Of a stretch of DNA of 64,000 nt, positions 44,442-52,137 are shown in pieces; position 1 is the stretch's first letter; each line of letters starts with the position of its first letter. The notes under the pieces were generated by a model, which did not search any database, had not been told where the DNA came from, and saw only the letters and a list, made by a program, of their open reading frames with translations. A program made the position numbers and the translations under genes. Source of the stretch: Ferruginibacter sp. HRS2-29 (GTDB taxonomy: Bacteria; Bacteroidota; Bacteroidia; Chitinophagales; Chitinophagaceae); contig NZ_RJUB01000004.1 of the NCBI RefSeq assembly GCF_024343615.1, positions 1-64,000 on the forward strand, read 5' to 3'.

Positions 44442-45500
44442 TTGGCCCGTTCACCACTTTCAGTTGTAAAATTCTTAAAGGTATTCGTTACCTGGTGGCT
44501 GGCCTGGTCTGCCCTGCATGCCATTCTCTTATGGTGGCTGGGGCTCTACTGGCAGATAGCGCTCACGGATAGCGGCGTGTACAACGGACTTTCGGCATTC
44601 GCCTGCCTCCTGCTTTGTTATGTGATGCAATTTTACCTGCCACAAAAAGAACGTTATTGGTATATCTTTTTTATCAGCCTGTTGCTGAGTTCGCTGATAG
44701 TTTTTACAGGTAAATATCTTTTGCAAAATATTTATGAAGGAAATAATGCTTACCTGCTTTCGCTGAAATATTCTTTACCGATACGCTGGGGAATTGCGTT
44801 CTTATTGATCGTGTGCATGTCGATGATCTGTGTGCTGTGGTACAGTTTCCAATACCAGCAGGAAACGGAACAAAGAAAAAACGACGCGGAAGCCTTGAGT
44901 AAGGAAGCGGAATTGTTTGCCCTCAGGAGACAGCTGCAACCACATTTTTTATTCAACAGCCTCAACTCGATCAGCGCACTGGTGGGCACGAGGCCGCAGG
45001 AAGCGAGGAATATGATCCAGCAACTGTCTGACTTTTTGAGGGGGACGATCAAAAAAGATGAAAACAAAACAGTAACGCTTGCTGAAGAATTGCAACATCT
45101 GCAATTATACCTGGGCATTGAGCAGGTTCGTTTCGGCCACCGGTTGGATACACAACTGACCAGCAGCGATGAAAGCCTTTCGATGAAGATACCTGCGTTA
45201 TTATTGCAGCCGATCGTGGAAAATGCCATCAAATTCGGGCTGTATGATACCATAGGACAAGTAACCATTCGTATACAAACGCTTACAAACGAAAACCAAC
45301 TGATCGTGGTCATCAGCAATCCGTTCGATCCCGATACGGCGCAGCCGCAAAAAGGGGAAGGGTTCGGATTGAGTTCTGTAAAAAGAAGATTGTATCTTTT
45401 GTACGCACGCCACGACCTGGTGGAAACAAAAGCCGCCGATAAATTATTCACTACCACCGTTAAAATACCACAACTGATCTATGAAAGTGCTGATAATTGA
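44442..45500 (+). CDS. LytS/YehU-type sensor histidine kinase
   Basis: 352 residues if the TTG at 44442 is used; no ATG or GTG is available between the upstream stop and the membrane region, so the start is uncertain. Four membrane helices lie in residues ~8-135, without an extracellular sensor domain. The His_kinase motif RRQLQPHFLFNSLNSISAL carries H168. N and G boxes follow (LQPIVENAIKFGL, GEGFGLSSVKRRL). It overlaps the response-regulator gene by 20 bp, so the two are translated together. Confidence 0.9.
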   Translation: MARSPLSVVKFLKVFVTWWLAWSALHAILLWWLGLYWQIALTDSGVYNGLSAFACLLLCYVMQFYLPQKERYWYIFFISLLLSSLIVFTGKYLLQNIYEGNNAYLLSLKYSLPIRWGIAFLLIVCMSMICVLWYSFQYQQETEQRKNDAEALSKEAELFALRRQLQPHFLFNSLNSISALVGTRPQEARNMIQQLSDFLRGTIKKDENKTVTLAEELQHLQLYLGIEQVRFGHRLDTQLTSSDESLSMKIPALLLQPIVENAIKFGLYDTIGQVTIRIQTLTNENQLIVVISNPFDPDTAQPQKGEGFGLSSVKRRLYLLYARHDLVETKAADKLFTTTVKIPQLIYESADN

Positions 45501-46218
45501 TGACGAACCACTGGCGAGACTCATAGTAACCGAGTACCTGCAGGATTTCCCCTCCCTGGAGATCGTACAGGAGTGCAGCGACGGATTTGAAGGACTGAAA
45601 GCAATTCAGCAGCATCACCCCGACCTCGTATTCCTGGATGTACAGATGCCGAAGATCAATGGATTTGAAATGCTCGAACTCGTGGAACATCCGCCTGCGG
45701 TGATCTTCACCACTGCATTTGACGAATATGCCATCAAGGCTTTTGAAGCGCACGCAGTTGATTATTTACTCAAGCCATTTAACAAAGAGCGTTTTGCCAA
45801 AGCCATACAAAAGTGGATGGATACCACGCAACACTCTGCTGCCGCGAATACAGAAGCTTTGCTGAATGATGCTGCGCAATCGCCTTTGCAAAAAGACAGG
45901 ATCGTGGTAAAAACCGGCAGCAAGATCAAGATCATTCCCATGAATGATATACTTTACCTGGAAGCTGCCGATGATTATGTTAAGATCCATATTGCCGAAG
46001 GCGCTTTTCTGAAGAATAAAACGATGGCCTATTTTGAATCGCTGCTGGATCCGGGTTCCTTTGTCCGCAGCCACCGCTCCTATATTCTGAATGTACAACA
46101 GGTGACCAGGATCGATGCTTACGAAAAAGATAATCACCTCGCTATTCTCAAAAACGGGGCAAGAATCCCTGTCAGCAGGAACGGATATACAAGGTTGAAA
46201 AAGCTACTGGATATATAA
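45481..46218 (+). CDS. LytTR-family response regulator
   Basis: 245 residues. The receiver has D7-D8 (VLIIDDEP), D53 (LVFLDVQMPKINGFEM) as phosphoacceptor, T and K in TTAFDEYA and YLLKPF. A LytTR DNA-binding domain fills ~145-245 (KIKIIPMNDILYLEAADDYV, FVRSHRSYILNVQQV, ARIPVSRNGYTRLK). Partner of the overlapping kinase; targets are unknown. Confidence 0.93.
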   Translation: MKVLIIDDEPLARLIVTEYLQDFPSLEIVQECSDGFEGLKAIQQHHPDLVFLDVQMPKINGFEMLELVEHPPAVIFTTAFDEYAIKAFEAHAVDYLLKPFNKERFAKAIQKWMDTTQHSAAANTEALLNDAAQSPLQKDRIVVKTGSKIKIIPMNDILYLEAADDYVKIHIAEGAFLKNKTMAYFESLLDPGSFVRSHRSYILNVQQVTRIDAYEKDNHLAILKNGARIPVSRNGYTRLKKLLDI

Positions 46219-46220
46219 TA

Positions 46221-46244
46221 ATGGATAATTGTACAATGGATAAT
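46221..46244. repeat. ATGGATAAT-type repeat
   Basis: Two direct ATGGATAAT copies separated by TGTACA, directly after the LytTR gene. Confidence 0.5.
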
Positions 46245-46287
46245 ATTACCCACCGTACAATTAACCATCAAATAATAGTCTACTAAT

Positions 46288-46318
46288 TTGGTAGATTAAT
46301 AAAACTCTCCTACTTTTG
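46288..46318 (+). promoter_or_regulatory. Bacteroidota-type promoter for the CarboxypepD-like gene
   Basis: TTG at 46288-46290, 20-bp spacer and TACTTTTG at 46311-46318 match the TTG/TAnnTTTG pattern, 19 bp before the ATG. An imperfect dyad (CTACTAATTTGGTAGA) overlaps the -33 element and could be an operator. Confidence 0.55.
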
Positions 46319-46337
46319 ATCCGGAAATCGTTACTGT

Positions 46338-46634
46338 ATGTATTTATTATTTCTGACGCTCCAATTATTTATTTCAAAACCGGTATTTGAAGCCAATGAG
46401 GTATCGGGTACCATAATCAGTGAAGAAACAAAGTCGCCGATAGATAAAGCATATTTATATGTGGTAAAAGGAGAAGAAGAGGCGACTACAGATGCGAATG
46501 GAAACTTTCGTTTTACAACCTGGCAGGATAAGCCTGTAAAGATATTCATATCGCATAAAAATTTTAAAAGCAGGGTGATCACGCTCAATGGCGTCTATCG
46601 CAATTTAAGAATAGTATTGGCTAAAAGTCAATGA
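46338..46634 (+). CDS. small CarboxypepD_reg-like domain protein
   Basis: 98 residues: a hydrophobic start (MYLLFLTLQLFISKPVF), probably a signal peptide, followed by one prealbumin-like domain (VSGTIISEETKSPIDKAYLY, ATTDANGNFRFTTW, VKIFISHKNFKSRVI). Such domains usually sit in front of TonB receptors; here it stands alone. It has its own promoter and is followed by tRNA-Cys. Confidence 0.65.
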   Translation: MYLLFLTLQLFISKPVFEANEVSGTIISEETKSPIDKAYLYVVKGEEEATTDANGNFRFTTWQDKPVKIFISHKNFKSRVITLNGVYRNLRIVLAKSQ

Positions 46635-46639
46635 TATAT

Positions 46640-46710
46640 AGTCTCGTGGCCGAGTGGTTAGGTAAAGGTCTGCAAAACCTTCAACGGCGGTTCGAATCCG
46701 CCCGGGGCGT
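46640..46710 (+). tRNA. tRNA-Cys (GCA)
   Basis: 71-nt cloverleaf. The anticodon arm is AAGGT-CTGCAAA-ACCTT with anticodon GCA. The T arm is GGCGG-TTCGAAT-CCGCC. The D arm is TGGCCGAGTGGTTAGG-like, and the discriminator is U73, expected for Cys. CCA is not encoded. The acceptor stem is weak: AGTCTCG against CGGGGCG gives two G-U pairs and an A-G mismatch at 1-72. Confidence 0.85.
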
Positions 46711-46733
46711 CAGTTTATAAAACGGCAATCAAT

Positions 46734-46766
46734 CGAAAAGGGGCGGCATTTCTATGCTGCCTTTTC
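46734..46766 (+). terminator. hairpin after tRNA-Cys
   Basis: Imperfect stem GAAAAGGggCgGCA / TGCTGCCTTTTC followed by ATTT, 24 bp after the tRNA. Likely its terminator. Confidence 0.5.
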
Positions 46767-46785
46767 ATTTGAATGTATAGTTATA

Positions 46786-46913
46786 ATGGATAATTGTACA
46801 ATAGATAATTTCTACAGTGGAAGCATATTAGTGTTCGAACGTACTACAAAGTAATAGTAATTGACCATTATCCATTGTACAATTATCCATTATCCATTAT
46901 CAATTATCCATTG
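46786..46913. repeat. ATGGATAAT-type inverted repeat
   Basis: ATGGATAATTGTACAATAGA at 46786 is mirrored by four ATTATCCAT-like copies at about 46867-46912, between the tRNA and the convergent NtrY-like gene. Confidence 0.6.
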
Positions 46914-46921
46914 CATATTCT

Positions 46922-48265
46922 TTAAAACTGCAATAAAAACACTGTCCCTTCTCCTTCCACCGACTGCACCTGGATATTTCCTTTGTGCAACATCATGATC
47001 TGTTTGCAAAGGCTAAGCCCGATCCCGCTCCCACTCTTCTTGGTACTGAAAAAAGGAATGAATATTTTTTCCATCACATCCGGCGCTATGCCGGTCCCGT
47101 TATCAGCCACTTTGATCACCGGTTTTTTACTGATATCCCGGTAAGCCGATAAAGTAATGGTAGGTTCCGGGCTATCCCTGATCGCTTCAATGCTGTTTAC
47201 AACAAGGTTGATCAATACCTGCTCGATAAGGCTGGTATCGATTTCCAACATCATACCCATATCTTTCAGCACTATATCGAGACTGATGTTTTTCTGATCA
47301 AATGTAGGCTGCATCAGGCTGTTGATGTCTTCAAAGAGATCACGTACATACACCGTCCTCACACTCGGCGCACTGATCTTGTTGAGGTTGCGATATGTTT
47401 CGGCAAATTTCAGCAACCCTTCGCTGCGGCGTTTGATCGTATCTATTCCTAATTCCAGATCATCCACACTGCCGGCATCATTGTTCAAATGGCTCATGGA
47501 TTCTTTCAGGCGATGCTTTAAAGTATCCGCCAGTGAAGAGATCGGCGCAATGGAATTCATGATCTCATGTGTCATCACATTTAATAATTTTTCCCAGGCT
47601 TTCGCTTCCGTTTCATCCAATGCTTCATCCACATTCTGAAAAACAGCCAGGTTATATTTTTCTCCATCCGTCTGAAACGTAGTGCCCGCCAGGATCAGCT
47701 TGAATGAACCATTTTCCAGGTGTGCTGTCGCGATCTTGCTGCTGCCACTCTTCAGCGACAAAATATCATTGTACAAGGCTTCGTCCCTGCGCTTGAGCGA
47801 ACCGATCGTTTTAAGATATGGCAGTTGCAGCATCTTTTTCAATGATTCATTCATCCAGACCACTTCGCCGGTGGATACTTTATAAGAAATGATCCCGGTA
47901 TCCACGAGCTCCAGTATTTGCTGCAGGTATTGATACTGGGTTTCTTTTTCCTTACTCATCTGTTTGAACGCTTCGATGATATCATTAAAACCTTTTCTCA
48001 TCGGTTTCATATCTGCCGAAGCGCCCGCCACATCGAAACTGCGGGAGAAATCCCGGTATTGTACCGACTTCACAAACTGGTTGAGTTCGTTGTAGGCCGT
48101 ACGTTGCAGGCGAATGAATAATATCACCTGGTAAACAATCACCGGCGTAAGGATCACCAGGTACACCCATGCATTCCTGACCGCCAGGAACGCTGCCAGC
48201 ACCAGTGTTGCGAGCAATAACATCACCCGCCAGATGATCTTCCAGTCTGAATTTTTAAATGTCAT
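46922..48265 (-). CDS. NtrY-like sensor histidine kinase
   Basis: 447 residues. Two membrane helices lie at the N-terminus (~10-55) with almost no periplasmic loop, then a HAMP-like/PAS region (~115-215, LELVDTGIISYKVSTGEVVW), H233 in LNVMTHEIMNSIAPISSL, and an ATPase domain with N box (INLVVNSIEAIRDS) and G boxes (VADNGTGIAPDVMEK, GSGIGLSLCKQIMMLH). The start lies inside the 3' end of the sigma-54 regulator gene (11-bp overlap), so they form one system that probably controls the divergent exporter operon. Confidence 0.9.
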   Translation of the reverse strand: MTFKNSDWKIIWRVMLLLATLVLAAFLAVRNAWVYLVILTPVIVYQVILFIRLQRTAYNELNQFVKSVQYRDFSRSFDVAGASADMKPMRKGFNDIIEAFKQMSKEKETQYQYLQQILELVDTGIISYKVSTGEVVWMNESLKKMLQLPYLKTIGSLKRRDEALYNDILSLKSGSSKIATAHLENGSFKLILAGTTFQTDGEKYNLAVFQNVDEALDETEAKAWEKLLNVMTHEIMNSIAPISSLADTLKHRLKESMSHLNNDAGSVDDLELGIDTIKRRSEGLLKFAETYRNLNKISAPSVRTVYVRDLFEDINSLMQPTFDQKNISLDIVLKDMGMMLEIDTSLIEQVLINLVVNSIEAIRDSPEPTITLSAYRDISKKPVIKVADNGTGIAPDVMEKIFIPFFSTKKSGSGIGLSLCKQIMMLHKGNIQVQSVEGEGTVFLLQF

Positions 48266-49613
48266 ATTTATTCAATCTCCTGTAAAGAGCCGTTCTTGTG
48301 AGCCCCAGTTCTTTGGCGGCTTTGGAAATATTTCCATGATGTTTTTCAATCACTTTTAATATTGTATTCTTCTCCACCACACTCAGCGTAGTTTCATCTA
48401 TCTTTTCCGTTTCCGGCGTAAAAGTTTCTATCGGTGAAAAAATAATGTCATTTGCCTGCAACACATCACCATCGGCCATGATCACCGCACGTTCTATCGC
48501 ATATTGAAGTTCACGCACATTACCCGGGAAACTATACTTCTCTAATTTTTCTGTAGCAGACTTATCAAATTTCAACACAGGCTTCAGGTATTTGTTGCTG
48601 TATATCCTGCTGAAATGATTGGCCAGCAAAACGATGTCTGTACTGCGTTTCCGCAAGGGCGGCAAAATGATCTCCACCGTATTTATCCTGTAAATAAGGT
48701 CCTTACGGAAGCGGCTTTCATTGGCGAGCGCACTCAACTGCACGTTGGTAGCACATACCAGGCGAATGTCGATGGACCTCGGAAGATTATCTCCAAGCCG
48801 CATCACCTGCCGGTTTTGCAGCACGCTCAATAATTTTGATTGTTGCTGCAAAGAAATATTCCCTATCTCATCCAAAAATAATGTTCCGCCATCGGCTGCT
48901 TCAAACCTTCCTGCCCTATCCTCACGGGCATCTGTAAACGCTCCCTTTTTATGGCCAAAAAGTTCGCTTTCAAAAAGGCTTTCGGTCAATGCACCTACGT
49001 CCACTTTTACAAAAGGTTTTCCGGCGCGCAGTGATTGTTCATGGATCGCTTTCGCGATCAGGTCTTTACCGGTACCGTTTTCACCAAGTATTAAAATATT
49101 GGCATCCGTAGGCGCTATCTTTTCAATCTTGTAAAAGATCTCCTGCATCGCTTCCGAAGTACCCAGAATTTCCTTGTTGAATGTGGCGCCATCATCAGCC
49201 GATTTTTTTGACGCCACTTTATCATTGTTTTTATTAAGCACATCTTTCAGCGAAGTGATCAGGCGCTCATTGTGCCATGGTTTTACCACAAAATCTGCAG
49301 CCCCTTCTTTCAGCGAACGCACTGCCAGGTCTATATCTCCGTAAGCGGTGATCATGATCACCGCAACAGACGGCTTGAGTTCTTTTATTTTGCGCAGCCA
49401 GTAAATCCCTTCATTTCCGGTGTTGATAGAACTATTGAAGTTCATGTCCAGCATGATCAGGTCGAACGAATGTTTCGCCAGCAGATGCTTTATATTTTCA
49501 GGATTTTTTTCCGTGAGTACCTCTTTCACTTCGGTTTTCAGCAGTAGCCTGACAGCAGTCAGCACATCTGTATCATCGTCGATGATCAGTATTGAAGCAT
49601 TCTTTAATAACAT
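48255..49613 (-). CDS. NtrC-family sigma-54-dependent response regulator
   Basis: 452 residues from the ATG at 49613; the longer frame to 49715 adds non-conserved residues. The receiver has D12-D14 and phosphoacceptor D56 (DLIMLDMNF). The AAA+ domain has Walker A GENGTGKD (177-184), the sigma-54 contact loop GAFTDA (224-229, instead of GAFTGA) and Walker B GGTLFLDE (242-249). A Fis-type HTH ends the protein (ISKAAKELGLTRTALYRRLN). It lies divergent from the ABC exporter operon, with CGGACA repeats in between. Confidence 0.92.
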   Translation of the reverse strand: MLLKNASILIIDDDTDVLTAVRLLLKTEVKEVLTEKNPENIKHLLAKHSFDLIMLDMNFNSSINTGNEGIYWLRKIKELKPSVAVIMITAYGDIDLAVRSLKEGAADFVVKPWHNERLITSLKDVLNKNNDKVASKKSADDGATFNKEILGTSEAMQEIFYKIEKIAPTDANILILGENGTGKDLIAKAIHEQSLRAGKPFVKVDVGALTESLFESELFGHKKGAFTDAREDRAGRFEAADGGTLFLDEIGNISLQQQSKLLSVLQNRQVMRLGDNLPRSIDIRLVCATNVQLSALANESRFRKDLIYRINTVEIILPPLRKRSTDIVLLANHFSRIYSNKYLKPVLKFDKSATEKLEKYSFPGNVRELQYAIERAVIMADGDVLQANDIIFSPIETFTPETEKIDETTLSVVEKNTILKVIEKHHGNISKAAKELGLTRTALYRRLNKYDI

Positions 49614-49644
49614 AATGTATAATATATGATCCGGTATTGAACTA

Positions 49645-49675
49645 CAAGTATACCATAAATCTAAAGCTATGACAA
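49645..49675 (-). promoter_or_regulatory. candidate promoter of the NtrC/NtrY-like pair
   Basis: On the minus strand TTG (49675-49673), a 20-bp spacer and TATACTTG (49652-49645) match the Bacteroidota pattern with one mismatch, about 32 bp before the ATG at 49613. Confidence 0.45.
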
Positions 49676-49718
49676 CTAATATTTTAGATATTGGAAGCGG
49701 TGGCATGTGTATCAAAAG

Positions 49719-49754
49719 CGGACACTTGTTGTATTGTTTGCGGACAAACGGACA
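49719..49754. promoter_or_regulatory. three CGGACA direct repeats, candidate enhancer site
   Basis: CGGACA occurs at 49719-49724, 49741-49746 and 49749-49754, spaced 22 and 8 bp start to start, in the gap between the NtrC-like regulator and the exporter operon. Two are preceded by GTTTG- or AAAG-type context. A position ~50-80 bp upstream of a sigma-54-like promoter fits an activator site. Confidence 0.45.
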
Positions 49755-49799
49755 GTTGAGATTTTTTATAACTAACTGGTAATCACATATGATAGTTTA

Positions 49800-49815
49800 T
49801 GGCACACTTGTTATC
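49800..49815 (+). promoter_or_regulatory. possible sigma-54 promoter of the exporter operon
   Basis: TGGCAC-N5-TTATC approximates the TGGCAC-N5-TTGCA consensus; the -12 GC is not kept. Transcription would begin near 49825, which only makes sense if translation starts at the GTG at 49843. Confidence 0.35.
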
Positions 49816-49842
49816 TTATCTCTTGTACAAAAAAATCATACC

Positions 49843-51099
49843 GTGGACAGAGTTATAGAAAAAAAGAAATGGAACAAAAAAAGGGTGCTGACGATCGTGG
49901 GTGTTGCAGCACTGGTTGGGCTTGTTGTGGCAAGCTACCTCCTGACTTCCGGGAAGAGCAGGTTGAATGTTGATACCAGCCGCATTACAGTGAGTGAAGT
50001 TACCAAGGGGCCATTCCAGGAATTTGTGCCCGTGAATGGCATCGTGCTTCCGGTGACCACCATTTACCTGGATGCTTTGGAAGGTGGACGAGTGGAAGAA
50101 AAATATGTGGAAGATGGCGCCATGATGAAAAAAGATCAGCCGATCCTTCGCCTGGCAAACACCGATCTTGAACTGAGCCTTGCCAACCAGGAAACCCAGG
50201 TGTATGATGTATTGACTCAGATGCAAAACACCCGCAACAATGCTGATCAGAACACCATTGGAAAATTAAACCAGATGGCGGATGTAGATAACGCCAGCAT
50301 TGAAGCCGAAAGGGTTTATAAATTAAATAAGACGCTGTACGACCAGAATGCGATCGGGTCGCAGGAATTCAAGGCTTCTGAAAATAATTACAATTACCAG
50401 TTGAAAAGAAAAAAACTCACCCAGGAAACCCTGGAGAAAGATATGGCTTCCGGTAAACTGCAGATCAGCCAGGCGGGACAATCTTATTCTAGAATGCAAA
50501 ATGCATTGGCATTGATGCGCAAAAAAGTGGGTGACCTGATTGTACGGGCTCCGGTAGATGGCCAACTTACTTCACTGGATGCAGAGATCGGCCAGTCGAA
50601 AAACAAAGGCGAAAGACTGGGGCAGATAGACGTAACAAGTGGTTTTAAGGTACGTGTAGATATTGATGAACACTACATTTCAAGAGTTTTCATCGGTCTT
50701 ATGGGTAAGTTTACACTGGCAGGAAAAGACTACAAATTAAAAATAAAAAAAGTATATACGCAGGTTACGAACAGCAGGTTCCAGGTGGATATGGAATTTG
50801 ACGGAGCTGCACCGGAAGGGGTACGCAGGGGACAAACTTTACAGATCAGGCTGGCACTCAGTGATGAAACACAGGCGATACTGATCCCTACGGGCGGTTT
50901 CTTTCAGCAGACCGGCGGCAACTGGATCTACAAGTTGAACGAAAGCGGCACCATCGCTTATAAAACAGATATCCAACTCAATCGCCAGAGCCCGGATTTT
51001 TATGAAGTAGTGAGCGGATTGAAACCAGGCGAAAAAGTGATCACATCGAGTTACGAAAATTACGGAACGATGCAGGAGCTCATATTGAAAAAAGAATAA
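49843..51099 (+). CDS. HlyD/MacA-type periplasmic adaptor protein
   Basis: 418 residues from the GTG at 49843 (MDRVIEKKKWNKKRVLTIVG in reading), which matches the usual start of this family better than the ATG at 49789. A single membrane helix spans ~15-36, then a beta-barrel/lipoyl half (VEEKYVEDGAMMKKDQPILR), a long coiled-coil hairpin (~95-230), the second lipoyl half (VGDLIVRAPVDGQLTSLDAE) and beta-barrel domains to LKPGEKVITSSYENYG. It joins the inner-membrane ABC permeases to the TolC-type channel at the end of the same operon. Confidence 0.88.
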   Translation: MDRVIEKKKWNKKRVLTIVGVAALVGLVVASYLLTSGKSRLNVDTSRITVSEVTKGPFQEFVPVNGIVLPVTTIYLDALEGGRVEEKYVEDGAMMKKDQPILRLANTDLELSLANQETQVYDVLTQMQNTRNNADQNTIGKLNQMADVDNASIEAERVYKLNKTLYDQNAIGSQEFKASENNYNYQLKRKKLTQETLEKDMASGKLQISQAGQSYSRMQNALALMRKKVGDLIVRAPVDGQLTSLDAEIGQSKNKGERLGQIDVTSGFKVRVDIDEHYISRVFIGLMGKFTLAGKDYKLKIKKVYTQVTNSRFQVDMEFDGAAPEGVRRGQTLQIRLALSDETQAILIPTGGFFQQTGGNWIYKLNESGTIAYKTDIQLNRQSPDFYEVVSGLKPGEKVITSSYENYGTMQELILKKE

Positions 51100-51144
51100 G
51101 ACCAATGATGAAGTAAAAATTAAGAATTTTAAAAAACCGAATAC

Positions 51145-51336
51145 ATGAAAAAGCAATTAACAATATTGTTGACCCTATCTGCAGTTGTTTTCTGGGCGCT
51201 GTTGCACCGGCAGCAAAATGATGTTACCGGAAAAGATAAAACTTCATTTCCGAAGAGTCATGAAAAGCATCAGGAACAAGGGGCTTCTGTAAAATTGCCG
51301 GGATACCGCATCATGAAAAACCTTTCAGTTTATTAA
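51145..51336 (+). CDS. small exported or membrane-anchored peptide
   Basis: 63 residues: a basic start and hydrophobic segment (MKKQLTILLTLSAVVFWALL), then a polar, Lys/His/Gln-rich part (SFPKSHEKHQEQGASVKLPG) ending in IMKNLSVY. I do not recognise it. It lies in the exporter operon 45 bp after the adaptor and 44 bp before the ATPase. Its size and place make it a candidate cargo or accessory subunit, but the evidence is positional. Confidence 0.5.
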   Translation: MKKQLTILLTLSAVVFWALLHRQQNDVTGKDKTSFPKSHEKHQEQGASVKLPGYRIMKNLSVY

Positions 51337-51380
51337 CACCTGCCCTATATAAAATTTAAAAAACGAATAAAAATAAGATC

Positions 51381-52058
51381 ATGATAAAAATTTCTCAGCT
51401 CGAAAAAGTTTACCGTACAGAAGACGTAGAAACTGTTGCCTTGAACAAACTTTCTTTTGAAGTAAAGGAAGGTGAATTTGTAGCAGTGATGGGGCCTTCC
51501 GGTTGTGGAAAATCAACGTTGCTCAACATTCTCGGCTTGCTGGATGACGTGGATAAAGGCAGTTTTCTTTTTAACGGAACAGAGATCGCGGGATTCAATG
51601 AAAGGAAACGTGCCGACCTGCGGAAGAAAAATATCGGTTTTGTTTTCCAGAGTTTCAACCTGATCGATGAGCTGACTGTTTTTGAAAATGTAGAACTGCC
51701 ATTGATCTATCTCGGTATCAAAACAGCTGACCGCAAACAAAAAGTGGATGAGGTATTGGAAAAGATGCAGATCATGCATCGCCGGAACCATTACCCACAG
51801 CAGCTTTCGGGTGGACAACAACAGCGTGTGGCAGTGGCAAGGGCAGTAGTAAACAATCCCAAACTGATCCTCGCGGATGAACCTACCGGTAACCTCGATT
51901 CATCCAATGGTAATGAAGTGATGCAATTGCTCACCGACCTGAACGAACAGGGAACTACTGTGGTGATGGTAACGCACAGCGAACACGATGCACGTTACAG
52001 CCACAGGATCATACGCATGCTCGATGGACAGGTAGTGACCGAAAATATCCTGGTTTAA
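51381..52058 (+). CDS. ABC transporter ATPase (LolD/MacB type)
   Basis: 225 residues. Walker [10 protein letters not shown] (38-46), Q-loop [14 protein letters not shown], signature [15 protein letters not shown], Walker [14 protein letters not shown] and H-loop [13 protein letters not shown] are all canonical. It would drive the FtsX/MacB-type permeases encoded downstream. It is the first of two ATPases in the operon. Confidence 0.95.
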   Translation: MIKISQLEKVYRTEDVETVALNKLSFEVKEGEFVAVMGPSGCGKSTLLNILGLLDDVDKGSFLFNGTEIAGFNERKRADLRKKNIGFVFQSFNLIDELTVFENVELPLIYLGIKTADRKQKVDEVLEKMQIMHRRNHYPQQLSGGQQQRVAVARAVVNNPKLILADEPTGNLDSSNGNEVMQLLTDLNEQGTTVVMVTHSEHDARYSHRIIRMLDGQVVTENILV

Positions 52059-52137
52059 AATGTAGTTGCGGAACATCATATCCGTCCGAACGATGTCAGA
52101 CGGGCGGGCATCTCAAATCATACATCATACATTTATC

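Noticed and set aside
49701-49720. TGGCATGTGTATC as a sigma-54 promoter
   Set aside because: No TTGCA-like -12 element at the right spacing; the TGGCAC at 49800 fits better, though still weakly.
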